A stretch of 64,000 bases of DNA from contig CP141140.1 in assembly GCA_035235625.1 (NCBI GenBank), positions 23,084,685 through 23,148,684 on the forward strand, in the 5' to 3' direction. The position numbers and the translations under genes are program-made. The stretch is from Saururus chinensis. Its lineage: Eukaryota > Streptophyta > Magnoliopsida > Piperales > Saururaceae. This document shows positions 1 through 10,863 of this stretch, piece by piece. Every line of letters starts with the position of its first letter. Within the stretch, counting starts at the first letter, position 1. A model generated the notes under the pieces. It had not been told where the DNA came from, ran no database searches, and was given only the letters and a program-made list of their open reading frames with translations.

Positions 1-257
1 CGGGATGCCCGGAATTTTATTTTATTTTATATTTCTTTTATTCTACATTAATAGTTCCATTTGATTTTTAAAAATGAATTAATGTCCTACATTAATAACT
101 CTATTTAGTTTTTCAAAACAATCTAGAAAACTATATGGGGCTGTTGATATAAAACAGAGTGGGTATTTTTTTTAAGGCAAGAGTAAATAGCAACTCGATG
201 ACAACACTGTAGTATTCATAATTAAATGACAATTGTGTTTATTTTTCCTAGCTAATA

Positions 258-470
258 CTCTCTCCTTCCAATATTAATAATTATATTTAGTAAAATAATA
301 ATTTTTATTGAATAGTGAAACTTACATCTAAGAGATTGGGAAAATAAGTTTATAATATATTTTTTTATGTACCCAACTACTAACTACTAAATTGAACAGC
401 ATGAAACTATTAATATGAATAAAGTCTTTTGTAAAATGGAGTTATTAATGTAATATAGAGAAAGCATAAA
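258..470. mobile_element. Stowaway-like MITE relic
   Basis: The left end reads CTCTCTCCTTCCAATATTAA after a TA. The right end near 470 is its approximate inverse (TTATTAATGTAATATAGAG). The ends resemble the cleaner MITE at 1240-1436. The TA target duplication is not clear on the right, so this is probably a decayed copy. The first 250 bases hold similar 'attaataactctattt' fragments and no gene. Confidence 0.4.
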
Positions 471-1239
471 CTTGCATGCAGATGAGACGAATCCACCCAT
501 GCATGTTAAGGCACTGTACATCAACTCATGCGAGTTTTAGGTTACAGATTAATATTTACGCTGATCACGGGGTTTTTTTGTCATGGTGAAAGACAACTAT
601 CAAAGTAGGAATAACTTACCTAAATATTTGATCAGTGGTCATGAATTGGCAACCTGACTACCTGAGAGAATGTTGCCGTATCTCAACAAAGGAGAAAAGG
701 CAGAATATATATCTGACCTAATTTTTTGATATATACTGAACTTTTTGCTCGATAAAAAGTCGGCCAATCACTTCGAAGTTGTCTTGCCTAATCCTGTATA
801 ATTTGCACATGTTGTCACTCGAAGATTATTACGCTTATCGCTGTCGGACAACGCCATTTTAATTATGTTCTTAGTTTGATATTGCTCGGGTGCCGCAAAT
901 GACCTGCCCTGACTGCTAGGCCAGCTCCTTTATGGGCGTGGAAATGAAAAAATGGTAGGAAATAAGAGGCCATTTTTTATATTCTGTGGAAAAGTGTCTG
1001 CATGAAACTATATAAAGGAAGTATGAATACTTCAAAATAGACACTGTGTATCTGTAGTCTATCTATGTCTACATTGATACGGCTGCCCATGTTTTCTACC
1101 TTTCATATTATATACTAATTATAAATTATTTCTTTAAATCCTTTCTAAAGAAGGTAAATATTAAACAAATATTATATGAGTTGGAGTTGGAGATAACTGT
1201 TTTCTACTCAAAAGATAAAGAGTATTCCAAAGCTATATA

Positions 1240-1436
1240 CTCCCTCTGGCTTAAATTAATAGCTCTATTTAGTAAAAAATTTGTTCTATATTAATAACTC
1301 TATTTTGTTAAATTTAGGTGACTACTTAAAAAATAGTATTATAAGCTTATTTTTTATTCTCTTAAATGTGAGTTTCACCATTCAATGAAAATCACTATTT
1401 TTTCAAATATAGTTATTAATATGAGATAGAGTAGAG
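1240..1436. mobile_element. Stowaway-like MITE
   Basis: A 197-bp AT-rich element is flanked by TA on both sides. Its inverted ends, about 30 bases long, start CTCCCTCTGGCTTAAATTAA on the left and, read from the other strand, CTCTACTCTATCTCATATTA on the right. TA duplication, size and the CTCCCTC-type end fit Tc1/mariner-derived Stowaway MITEs. It has no coding capacity. Confidence 0.65.
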
Positions 1437-1997
1437 TATCACACTTCCAAATTGTGGCATTTGTCATTGCATTTAAGACATAGCTACATTTCTTATTGTA
1501 ATTAAGCTTTTAATACAAGAACTAACATAAAATATACCTAATAGTTTATAAAAATTATCATACTATCGTATTCTTATTGTATCATACATGTTTCCCATAT
1601 CCATGATCTGTATTTCCTTAAAGCAGACCGAAATTTCCTCGGAAACATTTTTTTGTTAAAAAATGAGAAGGTGAGATGGCTCTTCCACCACCGGCCAAAG
1701 CCACAGTTATTCTCAATTCCGTGAGGGCCACTCATGTCCTTAAGTGGCTGCTATTGTTATGCCAAACTGTCAACTACCATGGCGAAGCACTTCCACTTTC
1801 ATGTCTCTCCCTCTTCCTCTCTCTTTTTCTCTACAACTTCCCACATATACTTCCTTGTTCATTCTTTGCTACTCGCACTAAAGGGAGTGCTGTTTCCATG
1901 TCCAGACATTGTCTAATGATCATTTTACAATGTGATAATGTTGAGATTATATATAGTTTGTATAAAAAAATTTAATCAATTTATACCTGTTTTAGCT

Positions 1998-2468
1998 CAA
2001 TGTTTTAAAACTCAAAACCGAAACTTGGCTCCAAAACTATTAAGTCAACTTTGGAGTCTCAGTATAATCAAGATAAGTAACATTTTAAATACAATACACC
2101 AAAATTTTATTCTTAGTTTAAATAACTAAATAAATAGCCACAAGTTCATTTGACTGACTGAAAATTTTAATATATATGCAACTATTACACTTTTTGTTAA
2201 CAAGTAAATATATTCAACTTAATGGAATATTATTTTATTCAATACAAGTAAGTTCAAAATTATAGTTGAAAATTTTTATATGAATTAAATTTATACCAAA
2301 AGTACATAAAGCAATACAGAATCACGTAGAAGATTCATGAGTTTTTGGTGGTTGATTAATTGACAGACTTAAGCATGGAGTCTAAGTTAATTTGAGTCAC
2401 AAAGGAGCCTGATCCAGTCCAGTCGACTCAGTTTTTTAAAGTCAAAATAGAGTTTTAAACCATAACCT
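1998..2468. mobile_element. possible MITE with imperfect inverted ends
   Basis: CAATGTTTTAAAACTC at the left is roughly mirrored by GAGTTTTAAACCATAAC at the right. The interior is AT-rich without an open frame. I could not find a convincing target duplication, so the family is open. The short reading frames at 1676-2129 next to it show no family resemblance and I do not call them genes. Confidence 0.3.
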
Positions 2469-3223
2469 AGCTGGTCGTAGTGAGCATGCAGAACTGTGCA
2501 ACATGCTTCTCACCTTGGTTTCTTTGTGAATTTCACAAAAGTGATTGAATTCTAGCCATAACGTCTGATCTGATCCCCAATAATAGAGGCAGATATCCTT
2601 ACAAGCTTCACCCCGGTTTTTGTAAGGGGAAATGGAACATTAGTACTCTCCTTCTAGAGCTTGCGATCAGCAACCTGAGTGGGCATGCGGTTGAAGGATT
2701 CATGGAATGAATTGGACACCAGCTTTTAAACTGTCTGGTAAAGGGAACTAACAAGCACTTCGAAGAACTTTATATCGTAGTCACTAAAAGGTCTGAAAGT
2801 AGAAATGCATGTCCATAGATCTCCAATAATGGGGAGGACTCCCAGGGGTTCTTGCTAATGGGTTGAAAATTATTGTTTTTTTTTTCATGAATTTTTTTAA
2901 ACTTCATCCATTCCATATTAAATATTCTTTGGACCTTACCTGATCAAAGATAGATTTTGAGTTTCTTAAACCCGACCCAACCCAATATAGGAATAAAAAA
3001 TCCAAAAACTAAAATAAGAACTGAGATTGTATTGTGGGTCAGGTTAAAACAAACACCATATTTGGTTGGTTTTATCTATCGTAAGTTTCAAACAATCGTA
3101 CCACCCAGGTTAGATAATGTTTTGTGAATTAATTATGAACTAGGGTTGAGTTAGGTTGGTTTTTGGGTTTTTCACCGGCTAGACCCTCAGACCTTTTCCT
3201 CCTTAGCTAAGATAGGTCCTGAC

Positions 3224-4653
3224 CAGGGCCGGCTTGAGAAAATTGGAGGCCTAAGGCAATTTTAAAATTATTATTTTTTATGTTCAATATAATGTTAACA
3301 TGTTAATTTAATAACTTTATTTAAAATATATTCTTTTTGCTATTTAAGATGTAAAACTATTAATTAGTTTTTATACTTAAGTTTTGTTAATAAGATAAAT
3401 TTAGCAAGGTTAGTGCCTTGTACCCCCAAGCAGTTAGATCATGGTCAAGGGCTACATTAATGGCCCTCCTTATCATTACATCATGGAGAGATGCTAGTAG
3501 GCCCCCTCCCCACCATATCTCCCCACCATATCATAGTTAGGGCTACAATGCTCTAGCGCATCAACAACTATGATGAGGGTTTAGTATCCTTTTATTAATA
3601 TATCTTTTTTAAGATAATATTTGAAGGAAAATGTTAGTATAAGCCTAGGCTCAAGCACGTCAGCGTGAGCCCAAGAATCATATTCCATTAAATTGAAATT
3701 GGACATCACAAGGGGGCAAGAAACCAATCCACCCCTGAGTAATGTCGACGTATCATAATCTGATGACCAATGATGGTTAGGCTCATGTTGACCCACGTGA
3801 GCCTAGTCTCATAGAAATGGGTCTCATATTTGAAAGATTCACGTTAGTATCCCTGATGCATCTAGCAAGTCATGCATCATGGAGCATCACATGCCCTCAT
3901 ATCTCAATCCAACAACAATACTCATGGGGTAAGCATGTTTTAATTACCCACTCATCCCTTTGTTTAACATATTTGAGATCCGATGATGCTCAATGCACAT
4001 GCGGTCGATGCGTCAAGTGTACATTAACTTTTTCCTATTTGAAAAGCTTCTTTTAAATTATTATTATTATTTATAAAAAAACCTTTAAAATTAAAACTAT
4101 GCTAAGATATCAAAATACTATTGCATAAAATTTTAAATTTAAAAAATATAAATTAAAATTTAAAATACTAAAAAAGAGTACAGTACGATCTCTAGAAGTG
4201 AGAGAGGTGAGAGTGATATCTTAATTATTAAAAATGGAGAGAAACATGAAAGAGTTGTGTGGAAGGAGATTGGTTTACACATTAGTCCGTAGTGCCAAAA
4301 AATTTTAGTTTAATATGAAGGTATGATACATAGAATGTAGGACATGAAACTATATTTATTAGGTATCATTGGGTTTGGGTATAGAATATGTCAAAGTTTA
4401 AACAAAGCAACTTATAGTAAGTGATTTTTTCCTTGTCCCATGATTAATTTTTGAGTTTTCGAAAAAGTTATACTTGGAAGGTTAAGACATAGAGTTATGA
4501 TCCTATATTTTTTGCCATATAAACTAATTTTTAATATAACCCCATGTTCTCCTGCATGACCTTAGCTATAAAGATTAAAAGAAATATGTGGCCTCATCTT
4601 CCAATGGGGCCTTAGGCAGCATCCTAAGCTGCCTAAAGGTCCAGCCGGCCATG
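3224..4653. mobile_element. non-autonomous hAT element, 8-bp TSD
   Basis: The element starts CAGGGCCGGCTTG and its other end, read from the opposite strand, is CATGGCCGGCTGG. CAGGGCCGG-type ends are typical of plant hAT (Tip100/Ac-like) elements. Both sides carry the perfect 8-bp duplication GTCCTGAC (3216-3223 and 4654-4661), the hAT target-site size. The 1430-bp interior has no recognisable transposase (no dimerisation domain or BED finger), so it would depend on an autonomous relative. The perfect duplication suggests a fairly recent insertion. The sequence around it also looks repetitive and holds no gene. Confidence 0.85.
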
Positions 4654-4661
4654 GTCCTGAC

Positions 4662-6023
4662 TAGACCAGGTCAATCTCGAATCAGTTTTATGGATCAATT
4701 CGAGTCTGGGTGCACCCCTATTAACACTAGGTTATTTGCCCTGATCATACTCATTAATGATAGTTTAACTGTGAAAAGGCATCGCTAATTGATATCTGTG
4801 CACATGGATCGTAGAGACTATACGATCAATCAGTCAGAGTCCAAATGTCGTGACGCGTGAGGGTCAAAGAACTCCGGACCCTTTGATCGATGCATCATCG
4901 GCTCTGTGGACCACTGCCCATAAACTTAGAACAATCAATCATGCACGTTTCAGCATGCTTTAGCTTGTCAATCTAATAAGCAAAAAAAATGATCATAGCT
5001 GATTAATTGTTGAGAGGTGCTAGACTAATGGATCAATATGATCAAATAAGATCATTCGTCTCAGACCAAAAAGAAACAAAGGCAAAGATAAACGATATAA
5101 TGTGCACATCTAACTGAGACATCTAAAGTACTTGTGTGTCCTCATAAGAGATGAGGCATTTCATAAAATTCAATCATTCTTAAATTCACCAGGGGATGGG
5201 CTGCCGATAATAAAGGAAGATGACAGATCTATGATTCAAGTCATTAATTTGAGTTGTAGATCTGTGGCCTGGCCATGTGCATCCGTTGTTCATTGATATC
5301 ATCTTAATTACATTCCTCCTAATCATATGTTCAAGATGACAGTAACCAATCATGCATGTCTGTATATATTGGTAAATGCATTCAACTATATTATTATAGG
5401 CTTTTATCAAAACATTTTTTTAGGCTGACAAGCATGTCATTCCAAAGTTTGGTATCCCTGACAGATAAGCTGTAGCAGGTGAGCACTTTTCTATCTCGTT
5501 AAAAATTTGTTCCTCGAGCCCGGTGTACGTTACTCCCCCGCATTGTACGTCAATTCCCCAATAAATTGCATAGCAATTATTGAAACGTGCATTATTTAAT
5601 TACTGAATTTCAATAATTAAGCTATGTTCTAGGATAGTTTTTGCAATTAAGCTACCAAGATAGACCCTTCTTCCTCCTCTTCATTTTTTGCCAATTGGCC
5701 GAACCGGCACAGGATGATCAGAGCCAGAAGAGCAGGCCATTCAACGCAAATTTCAAAGAAATGGCTCATCAGAAAGAGCAGAATCTAATTGGATGCAGAA
5801 ATCCTATGAATGACTAGATTATTACTCCTACGTTGTGTTTACATTTCAACATTAAAATCTCTGGTATTCTTTCATTTCCTGGACTTCAGCAAACTGCTTT
5901 TTTGATTACCAAAGACATCACTTAAGTGAAAAAAACTTTTATCTGCCACTTCTTTAAGTGCAGTAGGGGAAAGAAGAAAATAGTACATTTATCCACAGGA
6001 GATGAGATGAACCAACATTTACA
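4662..6023. other. intergenic stretch, no gene seen
   Basis: AT-rich DNA between the hAT element and the 3' end of the DUF4228 gene. Short open frames here (for example 5186-5410 on the minus strand) have no domain signal or composition typical of coding DNA. The part next to 6024 should include the 3' UTR of the minus-strand DUF4228 gene. Confidence 0.4.
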
Positions 6024-6482
6024 TCATTGCAAATCCTCGGAGATGCTATCCAAATGTGGCTGCCAGATCTTCACCCTACCGGCTTGTGGTCGATCTCGTC
6101 GAGAAAATTTCTTCTCGGATTGAACTTCACTCAATTTCTGCTGGCTGTTCATCTCTTGGAGATATGTGGTTTTGACATTCTTCTTGGAAGAAGTTCTTTT
6201 GCTGTGCACCCTCTTCTTTTCTGGCACTGAGGATGAAGGAATGAGGAAGTAAATGCTCCCCCTCTTGAGCTCAGACTCGGGAGACAAGATCAGAATCCGG
6301 TGAACGACTCCCTGGGAAGTGGGCTTGGTGAGGATGTGGCCGGGGTTGGCCTTGAGGATCTCACCAGCAGAGACGGGCCGGCTGAGTTCTTCAACATGAC
6401 CGTTGAGATGGACGATGCGGATCATGTCTAGGGCTCCACAGGGGAGGATGCAGGCCAAGCAACACCGGAGGCTGTTGCCCAT
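6024..6482 (-). CDS. DUF4228 (PADRE) domain protein
   Basis: An intact single-exon frame of 152 residues. It begins MGNSLRCCLACILPCGALD and continues with the block 'IRIVHLNGHVEELSRPVSAGEILKANP' and 'ILILSPESELKRGSIYFLIP' (both paraphrased from residues about 21-85), which is the diagnostic core of the plant DUF4228/PADRE family. Gly2 is a likely N-myristoylation site and Cys7, Cys8, Cys11 and Cys15 could be palmitoylated, suggesting attachment to membranes. The C-terminal half is basic, rich in Lys/Ser/Arg, and looks disordered. The length is ordinary for the family. The start is chosen because the MGN(S/A)LRCC opening is conserved. Upstream on the minus strand is a short CT-rich leader (6483-6510), common in plant 5' UTRs. 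Known members are stress- and pathogen-responsive with no established biochemical activity; the exact role here is unknown. Confidence 0.9.
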   Translation of the reverse strand: MGNSLRCCLACILPCGALDMIRIVHLNGHVEELSRPVSAGEILKANPGHILTKPTSQGVVHRILILSPESELKRGSIYFLIPSSSVPEKKRVHSKRTSSKKNVKTTYLQEMNSQQKLSEVQSEKKFSRRDRPQAGRVKIWQPHLDSISEDLQ

Positions 6483-7041
6483 CTTTCAACAATTTTCTCC
6501 TCCTCCTCCTCCTTGTTTCTAATTATTGTAGAAGCATGGAAGGGATGGACGACCTGGGCATGAAGGTATATTACATAGGGAAGCATGAATGGTATTATAG
6601 ACAGGGAAGCTTGGGAAAAAAATTATAGATCATAGACCACATGTCATTGGTAAAGTTACAAAATTGTCCTTCATTTGCATTTTTTTTTTTTGGCAAAGAT
6701 GATTAATTGGTGGTAAGTGGTAACCTATAATGATGAGTGTCCAAGTCCTTAGGACACATGCAAGACGTGTATATGCATTATGTAAATCAAGATATAATTT
6801 TGGTAGGGTGGGTTTTAGAACTCAAGAGTTCCACTCCCTAAGGGTGGTCCTCGCGATCGCACCATCATTTTGTTAGCTGGCTAAATATAAAGTTGGCAAT
6901 CTTCATTTTTGTATTATTAAATATTTCTGTTCTAAATGATTATATTTAAACGGTGGTAAATGCAACTATAACTATTTTCAAGTGATATTGTTGGGAAAGG
7001 TAAACATAGGTATATATAGTGTATATACATGAACTTTTTGA
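6483..7041 (-). promoter_or_regulatory. upstream region of the DUF4228 gene
   Basis: This gene-free 560-bp stretch must contain the promoter of the minus-strand DUF4228 gene. Directly before the ATG is a (GGA)n-rich leader on the coding strand. AT-rich stretches near 6570 and 6600 could serve as a TATA box, but none can be fixed from sequence alone. Confidence 0.35.
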
Positions 7042-7322
7042 TGTAGACCGACGTTTATATAAGATAAATTGAAGATAAAAATATGATTAAAATATAAAAT
7101 AAATTAAACTAACTTAATTTTGATTTTAAAATTTTTGAATTATTAAAATAGGGCATAGAACCTACATATTTATCTATAATTGATAATCCTCATCCTACTT
7201 CTAATATAACTTTTAATTCAAATAAATTTCTAACATTATTTTAAATCCAATAAAAATAAATTTTTATCTTAAAAAATTACAGACTAAAGGCGGGACCCGA
7301 CCCCTAAGACGGGGTTATAACA
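7042..7322 (+). repeat. LTR-like repeat, copy A
   Basis: A TG...CA segment of 281 bp that ends GGGGTTATAACA. It is similar in order and sequence to the segments at 10864-11159 and 12856-13133: shared 'aactaactt', 'ctacatatttat', 'cctaat', 'ttcaataaaat' and a terminal (G)GGGTTATAA. It appears alone here, so it may be a solo LTR fossil. No clear target duplication was found. Confidence 0.4.
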
Positions 7323-7426
7323 CTTTCTTTCAAATAAGGTTTTTCTTTTGCTGAGATTAATACAAGAGCTACGTGTATGTCCAAGATGTTGAATAGAATT
7401 GGGTAAACCTTATTGTTATATATTCA

Positions 7427-7580
7427 CTCAGTCCCATTTTAATAATCTCATTTCAAAAAATTATCATTATAATAATTAGTAGATTGAGTAAACAGAGTTA
7501 ACAAGTAGAGTAAAAAAATTATTAAATTAATTTTTTAAAATATATTTTTTAAATTAGACTATTAATATAAGACAGAGAAA
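7427..7580. mobile_element. Stowaway-like MITE relic
   Basis: CTCAGTCCCATTTTAATAATC at the left is approximately inverted in 'gactattaatataagacag' at the right. The size and AT-rich interior match other MITEs in the window. The ends are diverged and no duplication could be confirmed. Confidence 0.4.
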
Positions 7581-7589
7581 TTCACCCAA

Positions 7590-10500
7590 AGGGCATATAT
7601 GTCACGTTGGTGGGGTCCTCCATAAAACCTCACTTGCGTTTTGCGTGAGGAAGGGATTAAATAGCCGTCTAGCTTATGCCCAAAGTCCAGAAATCAATCA
7701 CGTTAGGTAGGGAAAGACAAAACTTGCGAGTGGCTTGACCATAAATATAATAAATGAGAGCAATGACTAGAAACAAACAAATTTGCGAGTGCGTAAAAAA
7801 AAAGATTATTGATCTAAAAAACCAGGCTGTCTGCACTTCTCCGCAGATGATTCTGGTAGTATTTTATGGACTGATCAAATTCAGTATCCATCCCCAACGT
7901 GCAGTTGTGGGGAAAGAAGCAAAGGTTCTCCTTTTGATCAAACAAGAAGCGATTCTAGTTGTAGAACACAAGTTTACTAACATGGCTTTCAACAACTCGT
8001 ACACGAGCATTCTAATTTAAGGAAGGGGCGGTGCATGGAGTCATTGAGAAGAAGTTGATGACGTTATTTGATGATATTGGACAATGCCTGGTTGAAGAAC
8101 ACTAAGAAGAACTAAAATGTGACATGCATGTAGAAACTGGAAATGACTGGCGAGTACTAGTAAGAGATGATGATAAACATAACCCTTCATGTTTTCAATG
8201 CCTGTTTCATGGTTTTGCTATTTTTCTAGTACAAATTATCGTGAAGGCGGAATCCAATTTGAATGCCAACTTCTCACTATTCAATTGCATGTTAGTCTCA
8301 AATATCAATAAATTGTTGTAATCTCCTATTTATTCATTTCTTTCTGTAGTTTGTGAAGTGTGGAATATTGGAGATTGGAGCTATTTTTCAGAGAATCAGT
8401 GAAGACCGACCAGGAAGCTTCCTGTAGCTTGCATTTCGGGCACCGACGTAGGCGAAGCTTGATTTATGTTTTGGGTTATTGGGATTTGCACGAGATCAGT
8501 CGCTATTAATTCAAATTTTCTAATGACGCATAATATCCTAATTATTGGATTTTGCGTCTCTTGGGACACCAAGGACAAGGCGGAAGCGGAATTATCGAAG
8601 GAATATGGACGGAATTGAGCTACTACGGTAGTCCTTGTCCTAACTTAAATTATATGTGCACTTGCAAATTCATGAGTTTTCTACTTGTTCAAGGTGAGGC
8701 TGATGCATGTGTATCTGTGCGGGGGTTCATTAGCTCACCTAATTATCTGGAGAAACGAGAAAGTGGAAGAACTGGCATGAAAGAATCTTCAGGAAAACAT
8801 ATGCATCTGGGAACGAAGATTTGTGTATCCAGTCGTTTACTTCAGTACAAACACGAGTTTAACTGCATGTAAATTCATGTGTCGCGCAAATCAGCAACTA
8901 CCAATAGATGCTAACTCTTGCTTGCTTGCATTAATTCCTGTTCTTTGTGCCCCATCATCTCCTACACCTTGGGCTGCTTTGGGGAGGCATAAGCATAATA
9001 TTCACAAGCCGTATTTTTTTAGAACGTGGTTATTTGTAACCTGTTAAACGCTTTTATTCCTCGTTTCTTATTTATCTAAACCTTATCTGCTAAAATCTTT
9101 TACCATTCCCCCACATTTAAAAATATATTTTAAACTTCTCTTTACCCCGTGCCTTCCTCTATTATTCTTCTTTGGTATCAGCATCACGTAGTCCCGCTGG
9201 TGGTTCGGCCTAAGCTGTCCCTCCTCCGTCTTTCTCCTCCTCCTCCTCCTCCTCCTCCTCCTCCACTTTTTCTCTTTTATCTCCTTCCTCACCCTTCTCG
9301 ACCCCCCGCCGTTGGCAGCTACAACCACCAAACTAGATCTAGTAGTGCATTGGCCAAGTCGTGCCAGATTTGTCCATGACCTGACTGGCTGTAGCTTGGT
9401 CAAGTTATATATATTTTGGCCAGAGGTGGCCGCAACCTGTCAAGTCACTACTAGGCCGGCCAGATCCGGCCACTACTCAACAGTCGTCGCTTGGCCAGGC
9501 TAGACCTGATCTAGCTAGAGGTGGTCGCGGCCTAGCTAACCACTGCTCCACCGGGCTACCTAAATTTGGGCCAAATCTGGCCTGGCCAAAAACCGAGGGG
9601 GGTAGGATCGAACCCTAGGGTAAAAAATTAGGACATTTTCTACTCTGTTGGGGAGAGAGGAATTTACTAAGGTGCACACACCCACATTCACTCATTTATT
9701 CATTGGAGAGTATTTTATGGTTCCCTTGTTACTCTATCATCTTCAATGGAGAAGAAATCACATAGCTAACCCTTTAATCCTTTGCAAAAGTGAAGCAGAA
9801 ATTATCTCATTTATTTTTCTCATTCTCTTACTCTTAAGTCCATTTGTGTATGTCTATTGCACATGCTTCATATTCAATGCAATTGTCCTTCCAGCCACTA
9901 ACTCAATGATTTCTTGTTGCGGTTTTGTAGTACTCCCTAATTTTGGTATTGAATTTTTTGACATAAGAGGACAAGGCTTCTCTAGCGGTGTTGCCAAAAG
10001 TGTCTCCAGCGTATACTTTCGCTTCATCACAGCTCTTGTTGCAAGGTCAATTAGGGCCTTTTATTACCAATTTATTGGATCCCCTCTAAAATATGTTTCT
10101 TTGGCTATCTTGTGGGTTCGACCATTGTTAAATTTGATTTGTAAATACAAGTGACGTCTTCGTAGATTCATGTGCATGACAATATGTTCAGGAGCATTGG
10201 TGGCCCAAGTGACATTCACATACAAAGATCAAATTAAGAAATTAGACTAGTTTAATTTTGTCTTTAGTTATTTTTTTATGTATTTATTTTTAATTTAATT
10301 TATGTAGACATTAATTTATATCATTGATCAAGACAGAAGACTAAAGAATATTAAAGAGTTTTAAAGCTTATTAAAGTCATGTTCACATTAAAAAATTACT
10401 TTAAGAGATTTCAAAAGTGGTTTTAGAAGAATTTACGGTAAAAAGACAAAATGATAAATTTACAAGCAGAATAATCGATCGCTGTAAATATTGAAGGAGA

Positions 10501-10860
10501 AAGTACATTGATTCATTTTAATACAAAATGAAGGTAAACGTTATCAATTGATCACTTGAAGTACCGTACACATTAAAACAATGACTGATAAATAGTTGTT
10601 TAGAACGATCGACCATTTCATATACTAGTTACCCTAATTAAGATATTTTAATTTTAATTTTATTTTTTATTTAAGTACAAGTCCCAAACTAACTTAATAA
10701 GCTATATAAGAGTTGTGAAATCACAAAATTTCAGAGAAAAAATTTAGAAGAGAAAAGAGAAATAAGGTTCACATCTTTGTTTATTATTTTCTAAAGAAGA
10801 ATTTATGTGAGCTTTGAGTTAAAGATCTATGGTGATTTGAAAAAAATAATTAATTTAAAC
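7590..10860. other. gene-poor stretch with degenerate repeats
   Basis: No protein family is recognisable in the many short frames here. The longest, 9648-10154 (+), is hydrophobic and low in coding character. A GGCC-rich patch at about 9330-9600 repeats the words 'ggccactact' and 'tggccag' and looks like a decayed repeat. Near 9605 'ggatcgaacccta' resembles a tRNA-type B box in inverse, but no SINE could be delimited. Confidence 0.4.
9234..9264 (+). repeat. (CTC)n microsatellite
   Basis: About ten uninterrupted CTC triplets in a pyrimidine-rich context. Read in frame it gives the Pro or Arg runs of spurious reading frames on both strands. Confidence 0.9.
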
Positions 10861-10863
10861 CAA

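Noticed and set aside
9648-10154. A hydrophobic frame of 168 residues
   Set aside because: No homology to any membrane protein family that I recognise, no signal of splicing, and it sits among repeats; most likely chance.
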